From assembly GCA_000711775.1 (NCBI GenBank), contig ARYC01000095.1, positions 62,001 to 126,000 of the forward strand: a stretch of 64,000 nt of DNA. Reading direction: 5' to 3'. Of this stretch, positions 41,201-53,924 are shown in pieces (position 1 is the stretch's first letter; every line of letters starts with the position of its first letter). Made by a program: the position numbers and the translations under genes. This DNA is from Oxytricha trifallax. Taxonomy: Eukaryota; Ciliophora; Spirotrichea; Sporadotrichida; Oxytrichidae. The notes below the pieces were generated by a model. The model had not been told where the DNA came from. It searched no databases and worked only from the letters and a program-made list of their open reading frames with translations.

Positions 41201-44200
41201 TATACTTTTTTAATAAATTATGAAAATTTATTCTGAATCTGTTTTTTAAAACCCTTACTATGAGTATTATTTATTAAAAAACATAAGAAACCCATTAATT
41301 TTCACTTTAATTAATAAAAGATTTCTTGTATATATTAGTTTCATTCTTGAAATATTTAGCATTAATTTGTGAATGAATACCACAAGTGGCTGTGAAGTAT
41401 TATCAAATGTGCTTATACTAGAATACCCATTTGGGACAACAGGTAGTTACACTAAAGGTGATGACGCATTTTCTTTCCAATTCAATAATGGAGGTACCAA
41501 TAATAATGTATAAAATATTAAGCATTAATATTATATATACATATTCTTAAAAATGTGATATTAATTAAATAAATCCATTATAATTTATAAAAAGTTTTAT
41601 GAAATGACTCATTTAACGAGGATAAAAACATTAGGATATCTTCATAATGGGTATATTTTTATTTTAAACTATGTATTTGTTGCATAAGATTTTATTAATA
41701 GTAATTAATTTAAAATATAATCATGCATTTCATTTTTCAAATTTTATTCATTGCTATAACTTGTTGGTTTATATTTTATAGTAATATGACAAATTACAAA
41801 TCACAAACTTTAATTTAGTAGTTTACTAAAAACTTTCTCTTTTTATTAATATTTAAAAAATAATTTTCAAACTTTTTGAATTATTTACATAAATAAAAAT
41901 ACTTTGGAGGTACCAATCCTAATTCAGTAGGAGATTTGGAGATTTTACTTTATTGGGCAAAATCAAACAAAATTAACATAAAATTGATTGTAACAATAAA
42001 ATTAACTAACTTCATATTAATAGAATATTTTTTTATGTTAGTAGACTATTAATTATCGATCATATATTTTTAAAAATAAAAAATTGTTATTATTCATAAA
42101 TCAACGAAACATAAATATAATTTACTAAATTTCAAGGAAAATGGGTTTCTACGTTTTATTCAAAGAGAGAGACAGCTAAAATAATCAAACCTCAAGATGA
42201 CAAAATTTTATAGTAAGTAATTTATTCCTATCAAGTATAATTCAAGCCTTTTTAATTTATCTTAAATCAACTATAATAGTTAAGTAGTATTTTACATTTT
42301 TATTATTTATTAAAGAGTTTAAATTTATAAACAGTGATGAGAAAATTGCCTAAAATTCATTGTAAAATTACTAAATTTTAAAGAATGTATAATGAACTCT
42401 CTAATTTTTTCATGCACATAACGTTCGCAAAACAACAAATGATTTTGAGATTTAAAAATAAATATTAAATAATTTGTAAATGCATAAATATTTAAGAATA
42501 TTAGATGTCTTAGTATACATAATTAGCAGATATATATTTCATATTTTTAATTTTAAGATGTAATTTAATTACTATTATTTAAAACATGCCAGTTTATTTA
42601 TTTTGAAATCTTATATTTCTCCTAATTCTTTTGTATTTAATAAATATTAATAATGTAGATTTTCTAGAGTTTTAATTTGACTCAAACTCAAATAAAAAAA
42701 TTATAAAATACTTTCCATACAATTTTATGTAACTTTTTTAAATCATATATATATATATTGTCAGATTCCTATAAGATTATTGCCTTAATTTCTTACATCT
42801 CTCAATCTAATTATATTTTTATACTATATTTATTGTTTCAGCTATAACATCTTATTAAACATATATAAAATTCGTTAACATAAATTCAGTCACTGCAACT
42901 ATAGGAGGATTGATAAATAATTATGCTTTTTCTTCAGATTATACAAGTGCAAAATATTATATAAACATATTAAGTGAGAAAAATGCTGCTACTACCAATT
43001 ATTTAATGGATCATTATTGCTTGTTACAGGAGATCAGCTATCTTTCAAAAAATTAAATAAATTTAAGTAAAATATATAATTAAATTTATTTAAATCTGAT
43101 ATTATATATTAATTTACTCTAAAAAGTAGAAATAAATTTGAAACCAAAATTATAAAACATAAAAGAATTTTAACATCAAATTATAAAATATAAAATTATC
43201 ATTTTTTTATTAATTTCCTAAATTTTTATTTGAAGAGTAATTATGGTATTTGCAATTGATGTCCTCAAGAATAATTTATTAAATTTTGAAATGAATAATA
43301 TTATTGATCTAGTTTTTAATTTAAATTGACTTATTAAAATTATATTATTTCATTATGTACATTAAATCTTATTATTTTTTGAAATTGATTTATAAAAATC
43401 TAATTAAACCTATAATATTTTATTTAATATATATATATATAAGCAAAAGTTTTTATTTAAAAAACAAAAATGCTTATAAAATTCTTTAATAAATTGGATA
43501 TAAAACTCTTTAATAAATTAAAAAATAAATCTTAAATTTCAAAATCTTATTTAATATTTCGATGCTTTTATAAATAATTTTTTAAATAAAAATTCTTAAT
43601 ACTTCGTAATATATTAAATACATTTTATTTTGAAGATATAATTCCAAAAGTAATTGCAGGCTTGATTATCACTATTACAGCATATATAATTGATTTTAGT
43701 AAATGAATTCTTTTTTACAGATATATAAATTAAAATAAGTTAATTTTACATCTATATTTAAAAGTAGGAGATGTTGGAAGCTTTTTAGTTGAAACTTTTG
43801 AGATTATATCTGGAGATGATATCCTGATAGATTCAAGTACCTTCACCAATGTTTATAGCACAACTTCTAAGATTCTTGAGTCTCATGTTTCAGTTATTTA
43901 TATATAATTAAACAAGCGCTTAAAATCAGATTTACACAATCTAAATAATACCATCTTTAACTATTGCTTTTAAAATCTTATATAGGGGTTTAAGAAAGAA
44001 ATAAAATTGAAGAATAATATATTAGCTTCAGGATCTATATTAGAAATCACATTTCCAAAATAGATATAGCTGTCTGATTCAAGAACAGCTGTCGCCTCAG
44101 TCTCTTAAATATAAATATAGGAGGTACTACGAATACATTAACTGGCTGCACAACCACCACAGTAACCAGCAGAGTTAGAGTAACTTGTGCTAGTGCTTTT

Positions 44201-46170
44201 TATATTTGTTCATTATTATTGAAATTACTTTGGTTTTATTTATTAAAATTGAGTCAAGTATACTAAAATTTAATTAACATTTATTTGGGAATATCAAGAA
44301 GTTTTATCCTATTATACAAGTGTTGGTACAGCTTTTGTAATAAAGATAGGCGGCATGTTGAACCCAAGATCAATGGAAGTAACAAACTCATTTTAGGTCA
44401 CCATCAAGACACCTGCAGGTGTTGATTAAGAGTCAATTGACACAGGAATAACTGTTTTAATGACTTCTAATCCTCAGATGGTGTCAGTCAAGATTGAACC
44501 TGTAAGTGAGTGATATCAATATCCATATTAATTACAATATAATATTATAAAAATGAATAAATAAGTGTTTTTGCAATTATTGTTTAATTTATTATTTGGA
44601 ATATAAATTAAATTAGCAAAAGTGTTTTTTTTTTATTTAAAAATAATAAGTATCTTTTAAGACTTTTTTTCTAAAAGATTTACCTAATTCCTCTATAGTT
44701 TGATTATTTTTAATATAAATTTATGCATTAAACACTACTAATTAAAAAGATAACAAATTTTGAATGATTAATAAATTATCAATAGACATATTTCTAAATT
44801 ATTAAATCAATATTCAAAACCACTTATGTTGTCACTATTAAATCGAGTATTAAGCTTGTTACAGAGGGAATATCAATTATTTAGGGTGCTATTAATTTCA
44901 TATAAAGTATATTAAAACTTCCATTTAATCTAAATAAACTTTAATGAATTATTAAATTTTTATTAATTAATATATTTGGTAAAATAATCTTTGTTTTATG
45001 TCTTGCTACTTATATTTATTTATAACGAATTAAAATAATTTCTAGATAAAATCTGCTTAAATAGTTGAAACATATTTTATTTTTACATCCAATTATTGAC
45101 ATTATCTTTCACTCTTCCAACTGAGGTTGGAATGACATCTGATAGCATAAGCTGTCTACCATCCACAATGACGACCAGTGTCTCATGCAGCAAAATAAAT
45201 TCAGACACTGGAGTTAAAGCAATTCTTTCATTGAAAAATGGGTTTTAATACAAGGATACACTAATACAATTTAAAGTGTATGGCTTAATCAACCCAATTA
45301 GCACTATACCCTCATCTACATTCACAGATATTATCTTGAAAGATTAAAATAATTTTAAATATATCATATAAAAGCCATAAAAAGTAAATGAATATAAATA
45401 ATAAATTCTATTTCACTTACATAGAATAATAAAACAATTGTCCAAAAACGTTCAGGCAGTAACTATTAATAAATAAAAAATGCTTTTTTTATTTAAAATA
45501 GTCTAGCAATATTTTTTTAAAGATGTTTACTTGAATTTGCTTGAAACTTATTCATCTAGCGTCACTGTATCAACTTCTGAGCCTGCTAAATTTTTATATT
45601 TTTTCATTTATATGCTGAACTTAAAACCATGTCTCTAGCTCAAACCAGCCTTGTAAAAGGAGCCAAGACAACCTATTTAATGAGTTTTGTAAATAACAAT
45701 AAAATGGCTGCAGGTTCCGCCTATTCAGTCAAACTACCCTCAACTATCTGGGTTGCTCATTCAATCAAACTTTGTATAGTTTAAGTGAACTGGATCTCAT
45801 ACAACCCTACTATGTGTGTTGTAGATTATTCAAACTAAGAGATATTTATTTCAGGGGGTGTGACTATAGCTATAGATGCTGGACAAGTTAGTTAGTTTTT
45901 AGCATTGAAATTAAATCTAGAGATACCAAATCAATCCAGTAGAATAATTCAAACATATTCATAATCGGTACTATGTCTCAAACCGGTTTGTCAGCAGGAT
46001 GTTGGTTGCAGGACAAGTTATCAATATTATTTTAGAGCCAATTACTAATCCAACCAATACTCGTGTTCTTGAGAGCATCATTGTTACAAGCTATACAGAT
46101 GGCACATTTACCTACATGTATGATGCAAATACAGAGGGCTTAATTCCTACGTTTGCTTAATCATTTGCAA
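35281..46170 (+). CDS. Gene A: large secreted repeat protein in about 26 MDSs
   Basis: Starts with a signal peptide (MPHKQNAFFSIVILCYLSC). Coding pieces of 40-250 bp lie near 35281-35344, 35546-35642, 35698-35795, 36745-36840, 36890-37010, 37485-37530, 37565-37640, 37779-37828, 37881-37961, 38020-38100, 38200-38310, 38830-38890, 38955-39140, 39205-39340, 39390-39486, 40506-40650, 41375-41501, 41906-41950, 42885-42960, 43760-43880, 44010-44190, 44300-44500, 45100-45345, 45600-45780 and 45850-46170. Domains are beta-rich, Ser/Thr-rich and recur with strands such as LSIKPTNSLPYASKILVTFP, a pattern seen in many ciliate surface proteins. Sparse Cys. Probably exported or cell-surface; function unknown. 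Pointer pairs ATTA (35341/35546), TCCAT (35638/35698), ACT (39484/40506) and a 12-mer (41490/41906) keep the frame. A retroposon sits at its 3' end. Confidence 0.7.
35638..35702. other. 60 bp IES with TCCAT pointer (gene A)
   Basis: TCCAT at 35638-35642 and 35698-35702. Joining gives IVSPSGFSYQSGDEIH. Gene B has an IES at the same place (CCAT, 55127/55178 region) giving TVTPSGFSFETGDEIH, so this junction is shared by both paralogs. Confidence 0.8.
39484..40508. other. 1.02 kb IES present in gene A, absent from gene B
   Basis: ACT at 39484-39486 and 40506-40508. Joining at ACT gives IETFTVTAANPVADKDTLF then TLSIKP, exactly the length of the uninterrupted B sequence IDTFSMVPTDTSVQTATSYL then VTIKP at 60265-60345. 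The interior is AT-rich with no ORF or inverted repeat noticed. Confidence 0.75.
41490..41917. other. 416 bp IES with 12 bp pointer GGAGGTACCAAT (gene A)
   Basis: GGAGGTACCAAT occurs exactly at 41490-41501 and 41906-41917. Joined sequence reads FQFNNGGTNPNSVGDLEI in frame. The homologous B junction (LNSAGTN to PTSVRDAG, 61548-61625) uses a 3 bp match, ATC. Confidence 0.85.
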
Positions 46171-46171
46171 T

Positions 46172-47789
46172 TTATAAACTAAAATAAAAATTAAATTTAT
46201 TGATTATTAAATAAGATTGATACTGAAAGGAACGTGATTAGATGACACTAGTCCCCGACCAAAAGTCACTCAATCTAGGCGCCTCTCTTTTTAGAGAATA
46301 AGCAGCCGACTCTCTCTAAGACTTAGCACAGTACAGCTAAGCAAAGTTTGGACAAGACTCAGACTATTGGGAAACCGATAGCGAATCATCAGATGAAGAT
46401 TCATCCGACTTAAGTTCAGACATCGAATTCTTCGATGACTCTGACATAGAACTAGACGACCGCTACTACACTAAAGTCAAACAGGGACGACCTCTAACAA
46501 CAACAGACCTTCGACTGGTATGGAGACTAAACTAAACCTACAAAAAGAACGTCCAGTGAATAAAAATACTTTGACTAACCCACCTTACATTGGAACGGAC
46601 ACAATTGGTACGTTCCTACGCTACCAAATATCACTCTAAAAAACTCCACTTATAACAGAGGAGAAAAGTTCTAATAAATCTTCAATAGTCTCCCAATCTA
46701 ATATCAGCTAAACCAACTTACAGCTAAAGGTAAGACAAACAAGGAGAAGCCTAATGAAGGTAAAATGTACTACAAACATACTTCTCAAACCAACACCCAG
46801 AAACCCCTACAACAAAACCCCAACTAATGGGACATTAGAGCCATACCTATGTAAACAAAAAACTATATAGAAAGAGATGAAAAGAAACCCACCTTCATTA
46901 ACTCCAAATTAAGTTCTCAACAGGCCTTTAATAAAGTAGACCTTCGTAATACTATCCAATAGTAGGAAGTTAACAATCCTGAACCTACTAAATAGACGAC
47001 TCAGATATAGGTTGAATCACCCAGACTTCGCAGCTGGATAAGTGAAGAATCACCCAAAAATACCGATAAGATATTTGAAGAATCACCCAAAAAAGTAAAC
47101 AAGATACACAAAGAATCACCCCAAATTATATTAAATAGGGACGCCACTACTAAATAGGTTAAACACACACCAAATCTAGCCAGATTCTGACCAACATAAC
47201 ACCAACTCAACCACCTAAGAAGAATGCAGGGGAACAAATAATCAATTTAGACATTTTTATCAAACCCAAAGAAGTTTAAACTAAGCTACTACTAAGCAAA
47301 TTCTAAAATTTCGATCCGAAAGAAATAAGATTTAAACTTCTAAAAAGGCTAATAGATTCCAAGGAACAAAACAGATTCCACAATTTTGAACCATGGGAAA
47401 TTCAATTGATTAATTAACTCAGTCCTTTATACTTAGGAGAGCTACAACTGAGAAGTATTTATGAGAGAGTTCTTCTCACCAATACTCTATTCAAGAGTGA
47501 ATATGAAAACTATTTCATTGAAGATCAATCGTAAAACCCTAAACCACCAGAAGTCAATGTAAGAAAAGACAGAGAAAAGAACACAGAAAGAAGAAAAGAT
47601 GGTACAGAAGATTGACAGAGAAGAATTAAGATTTGTGAATTATGTTAAAGTCCAAATTAACTAAAAATAACAAACATATTAACTAATTGAAAGGGCAAGA
47701 CCCTTACAAGCTTATATGCTATTTAGATCGGGGGTCCCCAGAGACCTCAATGTGATCATATTATTATTATTATTATTATAAACTAAAAT
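46172..47789 (+). mobile_element. Retroposon-like insert with 14 bp TSD and (ATT)n tail
   Basis: TTATAAACTAAAAT at 46172-46185 is repeated at 47776-47789. Between them is a 1.59 kb GC-richer element ending in (ATT) repeats at 47758-47776, the mark of a non-LTR (LINE/SINE-type) insertion on the + strand. An ORF using TAA/TAG as Gln begins ATG 46242 (MTLVPDQKSLNLGASLF), shifts frame at 46557 (TGA just after), continues to 47190, then returns to the first frame to TGA 47613-47615. It is acidic then basic, with four ESP-containing repeats at 47010-47120. No reverse transcriptase motif was seen, so it is an ORF1-like or non-autonomous, decayed copy. Confidence 0.75.
46242..47615 (+). pseudogene. 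ORF of the retroposon-like element, frameshifted
   Basis: Starts MTLVPDQKSLNLGASLFREQ, followed by a Ser/Asp/Glu-rich acidic stretch to about 46470. After a +1 shift at 46556 it reads KYFDQPTLHWNGHNWYVPTL, then repeated EESPK units, and after a second shift near 47190 a basic C-terminal part (IRFKLLKRLIDSKEQNRF). Two frameshifts make it a decayed coding region unless shifting is programmed. No known domain recognised. Confidence 0.55.
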
Positions 47790-50700
47790 GTCGTTTAAGT
47801 TTGATTTAATTTTAATATTTAATTGGCTAAAATTAATTTTAAAGTTCCTTTTAAGTAGATTTCATTAGAGAAATCTATGTTATACGTTTTATTAATTAAT
47901 TTTATAATAACTTTAGAATATTTTTATAAGGGATTAAATGAGTTAAATTTTATCAGCAGTAACCTTAACAGTACTATTGATCGGATTTTAATTAGGCTTT
48001 TGATTTTTACAATATAATAAACTATATTCTTAAGAAAAGCATCAAAAAATTTATGACTTTGGCTTTTCTGTTTATTATTCATTCTATATTAATAATAATA
48101 GCTAAATCTGTTTTTATAAGTTTTAGCTCTCTTTTTTAAATACAAACATTCGTAATTAATTTCAATATTTTTAATTATTTTTCAAAAATTTTGAAATTGA
48201 TTTGAAATTAAGATAGAAGATATAAGTTTCTAGGTTCATGCATTTTCCCTTCATCCACAAAAATTGGTTACTTCAATTTAAATGGTTATTAATGAAGTAT
48301 CATATTAAAAAGAAAACTGTGAATTTTCGTGCACCCCTTTATTTATTTTTAATTATTAATAAAGTCAAATAATAGTAATCGTTGCTTATTTATAAGTTAT
48401 ACAGTAAGGTTAACGACTTCTAAAACAATTATGCATAAATTATTAGGATAATAATATGATAGATTAAATAAAGTATTTTCATCACTAAAAAAATTAATAA
48501 TATTTTATTGAAATTACATATTTTAGTGAAGGGAGAAAACTTTACTTTTAGGGTGGGATTATTACCCTGGGTACATGCCTATATTATTTCATGAACAAGA
48601 TATTTCTCACCCATACTGAAATTTTATAAATTAATTAAATTTTTATATTTAAAAAAAATAAAAATCTCAATAACAACATCAAAGTAGACAAAATGTTTGC
48701 ATTAAATAATTAATAATTGAATTAATAATCGCTAATTTTTATGATCTTTTAATATTACTATCAATTTAAGTAATATTCAGTATTTCATCAATAAAAAAAT
48801 CTTTTTTCAATTTGATGAATATCTACACTTTCACTTATTCTATTTCTTATCGCCAAAATTATGTGTTTTCTAAATATTAATATATAATTATCTATTCTAT
48901 ATTATTAGAGTGAGAGTTTTATTCAAAATTGTATATCTTTTAAAAAACTAGCAATTTTTTATTATTTATAATAAATAAAATATTAAAATAGTAAATAATA
49001 AATTTAATTAAAATTTTCTATAAATAATATATGGAAAGCTTTAAGCAACATTTTTAAAAATTGGTAGTTCTAAGCGAGTATTGAAAATAATCAGTTGAAA
49101 ATAACTCCAAAATTTAATAGTCAATCTAACATAAACATCATGTTAAAATATTATAAAAATTTGAATAAATTTATAGGGTAAATTATTATTTTTAGTTAAA
49201 ATACATTCTATTTGAATAAGTAAATTAAAGTAATTATATATAGAATTAAATACAGATAAAACCCCATTAGTAAATAATTAATGAAAATAGTGGCATTATT
49301 AAAAGTACAGAAATCAAATGAGATATATATATTTCTAGTTTTTGATTTATTTATAAACAATTAAATCTTAATTTTTGGAAATTAATTAATTAGAAAGTTT
49401 AAGGGTTTGTTGGAGCACTTACTTATCGGAGGTTTTCTAAAATTCAAGTTTATTTTTGTATCATATTTATGTTACTTTAATGAAACTTTGTCATATTAGG
49501 TTGTTGATGCATTTCCTATCTTGGTAAAATATCTCTCACATAATAAGTTTTTCGTTTGTATTCTAAAGTATTTCACTATAGAAGTTCTAGTAATGGCTTG
49601 GATTTTTCTTCTAGGAAACTAAGAGATTTCTAATTCTAATAAGTGAACTTTTTGAGATTTATAATTTGTTGTCAAAGACTTATTTATGAGATATTAATCA
49701 ATGAATATGATAATATTGGACACGTAGCAAGTTGGGTATGATTAAAGACATTAATAGTATTTGTTATGGGTTCGAATCCCTAAGTACACCAACTTTTTAA
49801 AAGAGTATTTAAGCTTAAGAAACTAAATAGCTATCTTTAGCAATAAAATGTTAATTTATATTTATCAATTCACTTTATGAAAATGATTTTACTCTTTTAT
49901 GTAATTTGAAAATACCTCATTCACAATTAATTTAATAATTATTGGATAACATATAAATAACCAAACAATTGTTGTTTTGCTTGAAGGAATTTATCTAGTT
50001 TCCTATTAAGATAATTATTTTTTTAGGAATGAGCTTTGATTTTTGTGATTATTTTGTATTTTGATAAAAAGTCTAAACCAGTAAATTCTTTTTTCTAATT
50101 TATCATTATTCGGTGATTCAAATTTAAAATTTTAATCTCATTTGAAATTCTAAATGCCAAGACATTGATATTCAATTTAATTAAGTATTTTAATTTAGCC
50201 TAAAAATTCCAGTTGACACCGTAAATTTTCTTAACTGTACTAAACCAATTTTAATGCTAAGCAATCATATATTTTTTTACTTGAAAATTTATGAATTTTA
50301 TGTATTAATCTGTCAAATTACGTCAAAAAGAGCAGTAACCTTGACAAATCTTCAACTCAGAATTTCTATTACAGCAGCAAACTTAAACTATAGTTGTTTT
50401 AGAGCAGATATTCCTTTGCACAATTAATTTTAGCACTATCTTGCATATTTTTAGATTCATATTAGATGCCTTTGTTTTTACTCGCTTGTTCTTTATTAAC
50501 GATGGTTTTACTATCAAAATTTAAGTATTCAAAATATAGTTAACTATTAGTTTGATGTATATATCGGATGCAGCTCAAGTCGCACTACAATTCCTGAGTA
50601 TTAATGTTTATTGACATTCAACACATTAAATAGGAAATGTTTAGTAGATATTTGACAAGGAATTCTTTATCATTAGTTTTACTTAATACATTTGTAAAGC

Positions 50701-52155
50701 TTTTTATTTCAAACAGACTGATGAATTATATCTATTCCTACTATAATATTTACAATTGTTTAAATTTACTCAAGGAATATTATTTTATACAAGGATCTTA
50801 ATATATATATGAGATAAATATACCCAATTGATTTTTTTCTCCTTAATTGAAATGTTAAAAAGAACTAGAGGAAGAGTGATTTTTCCATAATTACATTTTT
50901 AATAGAAATTAATTAAGGTGATTTTTGAAATAATTTAATTTTGAAGCATCATAAAAATAATTCTTATATATTTTATAAATCCCAAGAAAAATAACAAATA
51001 TTTATTCCAAATGTTTATTTTTCCATGTAGAATTCAATTATCAAAATCTAATTTTATTTATCATTACAAATCAGTTAAAATTTGTCCAAATACAATCTTA
51101 AGTTCGTTCAATAGAGTACTTAAATTATGGTAGATTTAGTAAGAGCATTATTATATTATATACTTTCAGAAAATTTGCTCATTTTATTTTGTAAGCTTTA
51201 ATTTTTTAAAATAATTCTTTATTTCATTAAAGTGAAAATAACTGCAAAAAAAAATTATAATTTTACTGTTATTTAAATTTGAGAATGAATATATATTTAT
51301 TTCTATATGAGCTTATAAGCTCTGATTACTTATTTTTTATAAAATAATTTATAAATTAGAAATTTAACTGTTTTAAAATGATTTTTATAGGAAAATGTAT
51401 TACAAAAAACATATTATCAAATTTAACACTTTTGATAAATTTCTATAATTAATAATTAAAGTACAACTTATAATTAATATTTTATCTATTTATAATTTTT
51501 GATTATAGGAATAAATAGATTGTATTCATTACTAATATATTGGCTTTCAGTTTAAGAGCATATCAAAATCAATTTAAAATAATGAATAGGAATAAACATC
51601 AAATATTTCTATAATAAATTTGATATTTCAAAAATTCATTATCTTTCTGCTTTACTCTTTTAATCCATAATATTTACTACTTTTTAATAAATATTGCCAT
51701 TTTGATTAAATAGGATTCTTCTATATAAACAAACTGTAATAATAATTAGAACTAAATTACTTGAGGATAATAAAATTATGATTAAATCGCTTCCCAATTT
51801 TTTAACAAATTTATTCTCACATTGCATATTCCTCAATTGGACATTATAATGATATTTCCCAACTTCAAATCTTTTTTCTTAGCATTCTTTAATGACATAG
51901 AACCAATTTACATTATATTCTACTGGATGATTGTACACATCGATTTGTTTAGCGGTCTGATTCACTGATATAATCTGATAATGTTGTAAAATATTTAGAT
52001 CTTCTAAGGGGATGATTATATTTTATTAAAGAATATTGTGCTCACGAATAAAGTTACATCTTCTGATGAGATATAGTACACAAGTAACATACAAATGTTT
52101 CCGTTCAATATGAAAATATTGATGTTTTGTCCTATATTAGTGCCAGCATTGTATT
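47790..52155. other. AT-rich intergenic DNA between genes A and B
   Basis: More than 4 kb of highly AT-rich sequence with no credible ORF. Only a tRNA-like remnant at about 49718 and a slightly GC-richer patch at 48535-48600 stand out. Confidence 0.5.
49718..49790 (+). tRNA. tRNA-like remnant (pseudogene or SINE-type Pol III promoter)
   Basis: TAGCAAGTTGGGTA (49725-49738) resembles the A box, and GGGTTCGAATCCC (49768-49780) is a near-ideal B box at tRNA spacing. A TTTTT run follows at about 49794. The acceptor arms pair in only about 3 of 7 positions and the D arm is poor. One folding gives an anticodon stem of 4 pairs with TAA in the loop. It is therefore a degenerate tRNA or tRNA-derived element, not a working gene. 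Confidence 0.35.
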
Positions 52156-52833
52156 TATAATGTCTACATGATGAATGATTTAAAATCAAATAAATTTAAC
52201 ATATCACTGTTTAATACTAAAATCAAACCATCAATCTTAGTCGTGACGTAGACGTATCTGAGTGAGTTGACGTGGCAAATTCCGTGACGTGGCAGTCATG
52301 AAGTAGAAAACTCCGAAAAAACCAATCTCGCTATCACCTAGTCTCCTCCCGAAATCAAGATGTCTGGTTACAACCCGGACAGAGCTTGCAAGATTCAACC
52401 AGGCAACAGAAGTTGGAGAAAAACGCTTACCGGTCCCACCGCTGCTGGGAAACGTAATCCCTGTCCTTTCGCTGTGGTAGCTTCAGTACCCTAACCCGGT
52501 GTGGGAGAAAAATCCTTATCGTTGGCTTCAATGGTTTTCATCTTCTCACTTTTAGAGGCAGAGCGTACCTCTATCCTGCTCCCTATTAACTAGGAAACTG
52601 AACTCAAGCCAGGTAACTCATCTAATGCAGGGAAATCTTAGGATCCAGCTCACTCGAAGAGTGAATGCTGACAGATTGAACCCCGCCGACTGGCCCCTTA
52701 TGCGTTGCGCCCAGCAACCCCCTACCTGCCCTCGGTAGTCCTTAGTGTAGTAGAAAGCTCTATTAGAAAGTCCTAAGTGGTTGGTACCACCTAGCAATTA
52801 ACTTTCTAATTTAATAATATAATGTCTACATGA
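52156..52833. mobile_element. GC-rich insert with 16 bp target-site duplication
   Basis: TATAATGTCTACATGA is repeated exactly at 52156-52171 and 52818-52833. The DNA between (646 bp) is far GC-richer than its surroundings from about 52240 to 52800. It contains tandem GACGTGGCA copies (about 52269 and 52289), two related motifs GGAGAAAAACGCTTACCGG and GGGAGAAAAATCCTTATCG, and a near-terminal hairpin with GTGGT/ACCAC around 52780. No ORF is convincing. Looks like a SINE-like or 5'-UTR-type retroposon; orientation not settled. Confidence 0.7.
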
Positions 52834-53924
52834 ATAATTAATAAATCATAAATTTTTCATGTTGTTTAAATAAAAACAAATATTATTCAATAATATAATC
52901 GTATTTTACTATAGTACTTTTTTTTGGTAATAGATATTGTATGATAAATTAGTTTTTATTATTAAAGCGATAATTATTAGCGATATAAAATCATAATTTC
53001 ATATAAGCAACATTAAAATTTATATCAAAATTCTTAGATGTTCAATAAACTTATTTGAAGCAAAAGTTAATTAATTAATTACAATTAGAAATTAATACTT
53101 ATCCAATCTAATTAAATTAATTATTTCACTTCAATACATATATATTGAAATGTAAATATTTATCTATTATATCACATTTTATAAGATTCAAATATGAAGG
53201 TTTTAGACAGATAATACTATATGATAAATTATTAGAAATATATCAAATATACATGTATAATAATATTTAAATAGGCTGGTGATAATCTTAGATTTCAAAT
53301 TATATTGTTAAAAAGAATTAAAATATCAAAGAAATTTATTAAATATTAAATAATCACTAAGTTTATGTGATTTGAGGATTTCAACTTTTTAAAATGAAAT
53401 TTTGAATATTTAGCTTTTTAAGTTTTTTAAATTAATGCTTAATTACTATATTTTATAACTAAAGTAATGGTAGATTATGTAATCAAAGTATATTATACTT
53501 TAAACGCTATTCATTAAATTATAATTTAACCTATAATTTCAAATTTATATTCCTTTTTTAATTATAGATTATAAATTTATAAATTTTTTTTCCTATGTAT
53601 AAATTATTTATATTTTTGATTATATTTAAATTATTTAATGGATAAATTTTTTTTCATTTATAAATTTACTTTTCTTTTTTATTGTTTGAATTATTATTTT
53701 AATACTATATATAATCATATTAGCTTTTATTGGATTGGGAAATGAAAATGCCAATAGATTCCATAAATCGAAGGTCACATAAATTAGTTGATTAAACTAT
53801 TCTAAAATAAACACAATTTTTCTTTATGTTTTCTCTAACAATAAAATACTTGTTTTAAAAGCAGAAGTTTAAAATATAAATTTTTTCTTAAATACTGGAA
53901 AAGAGTTTAGTTTTTATATATTTA

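Noticed and set aside
47001..47237. Minus-strand ORF across the retroposon
   Set aside because: It is antisense to the ESP-repeat part of the element's own ORF, and its repetitive GDSS pattern is the mirror of that repeat.
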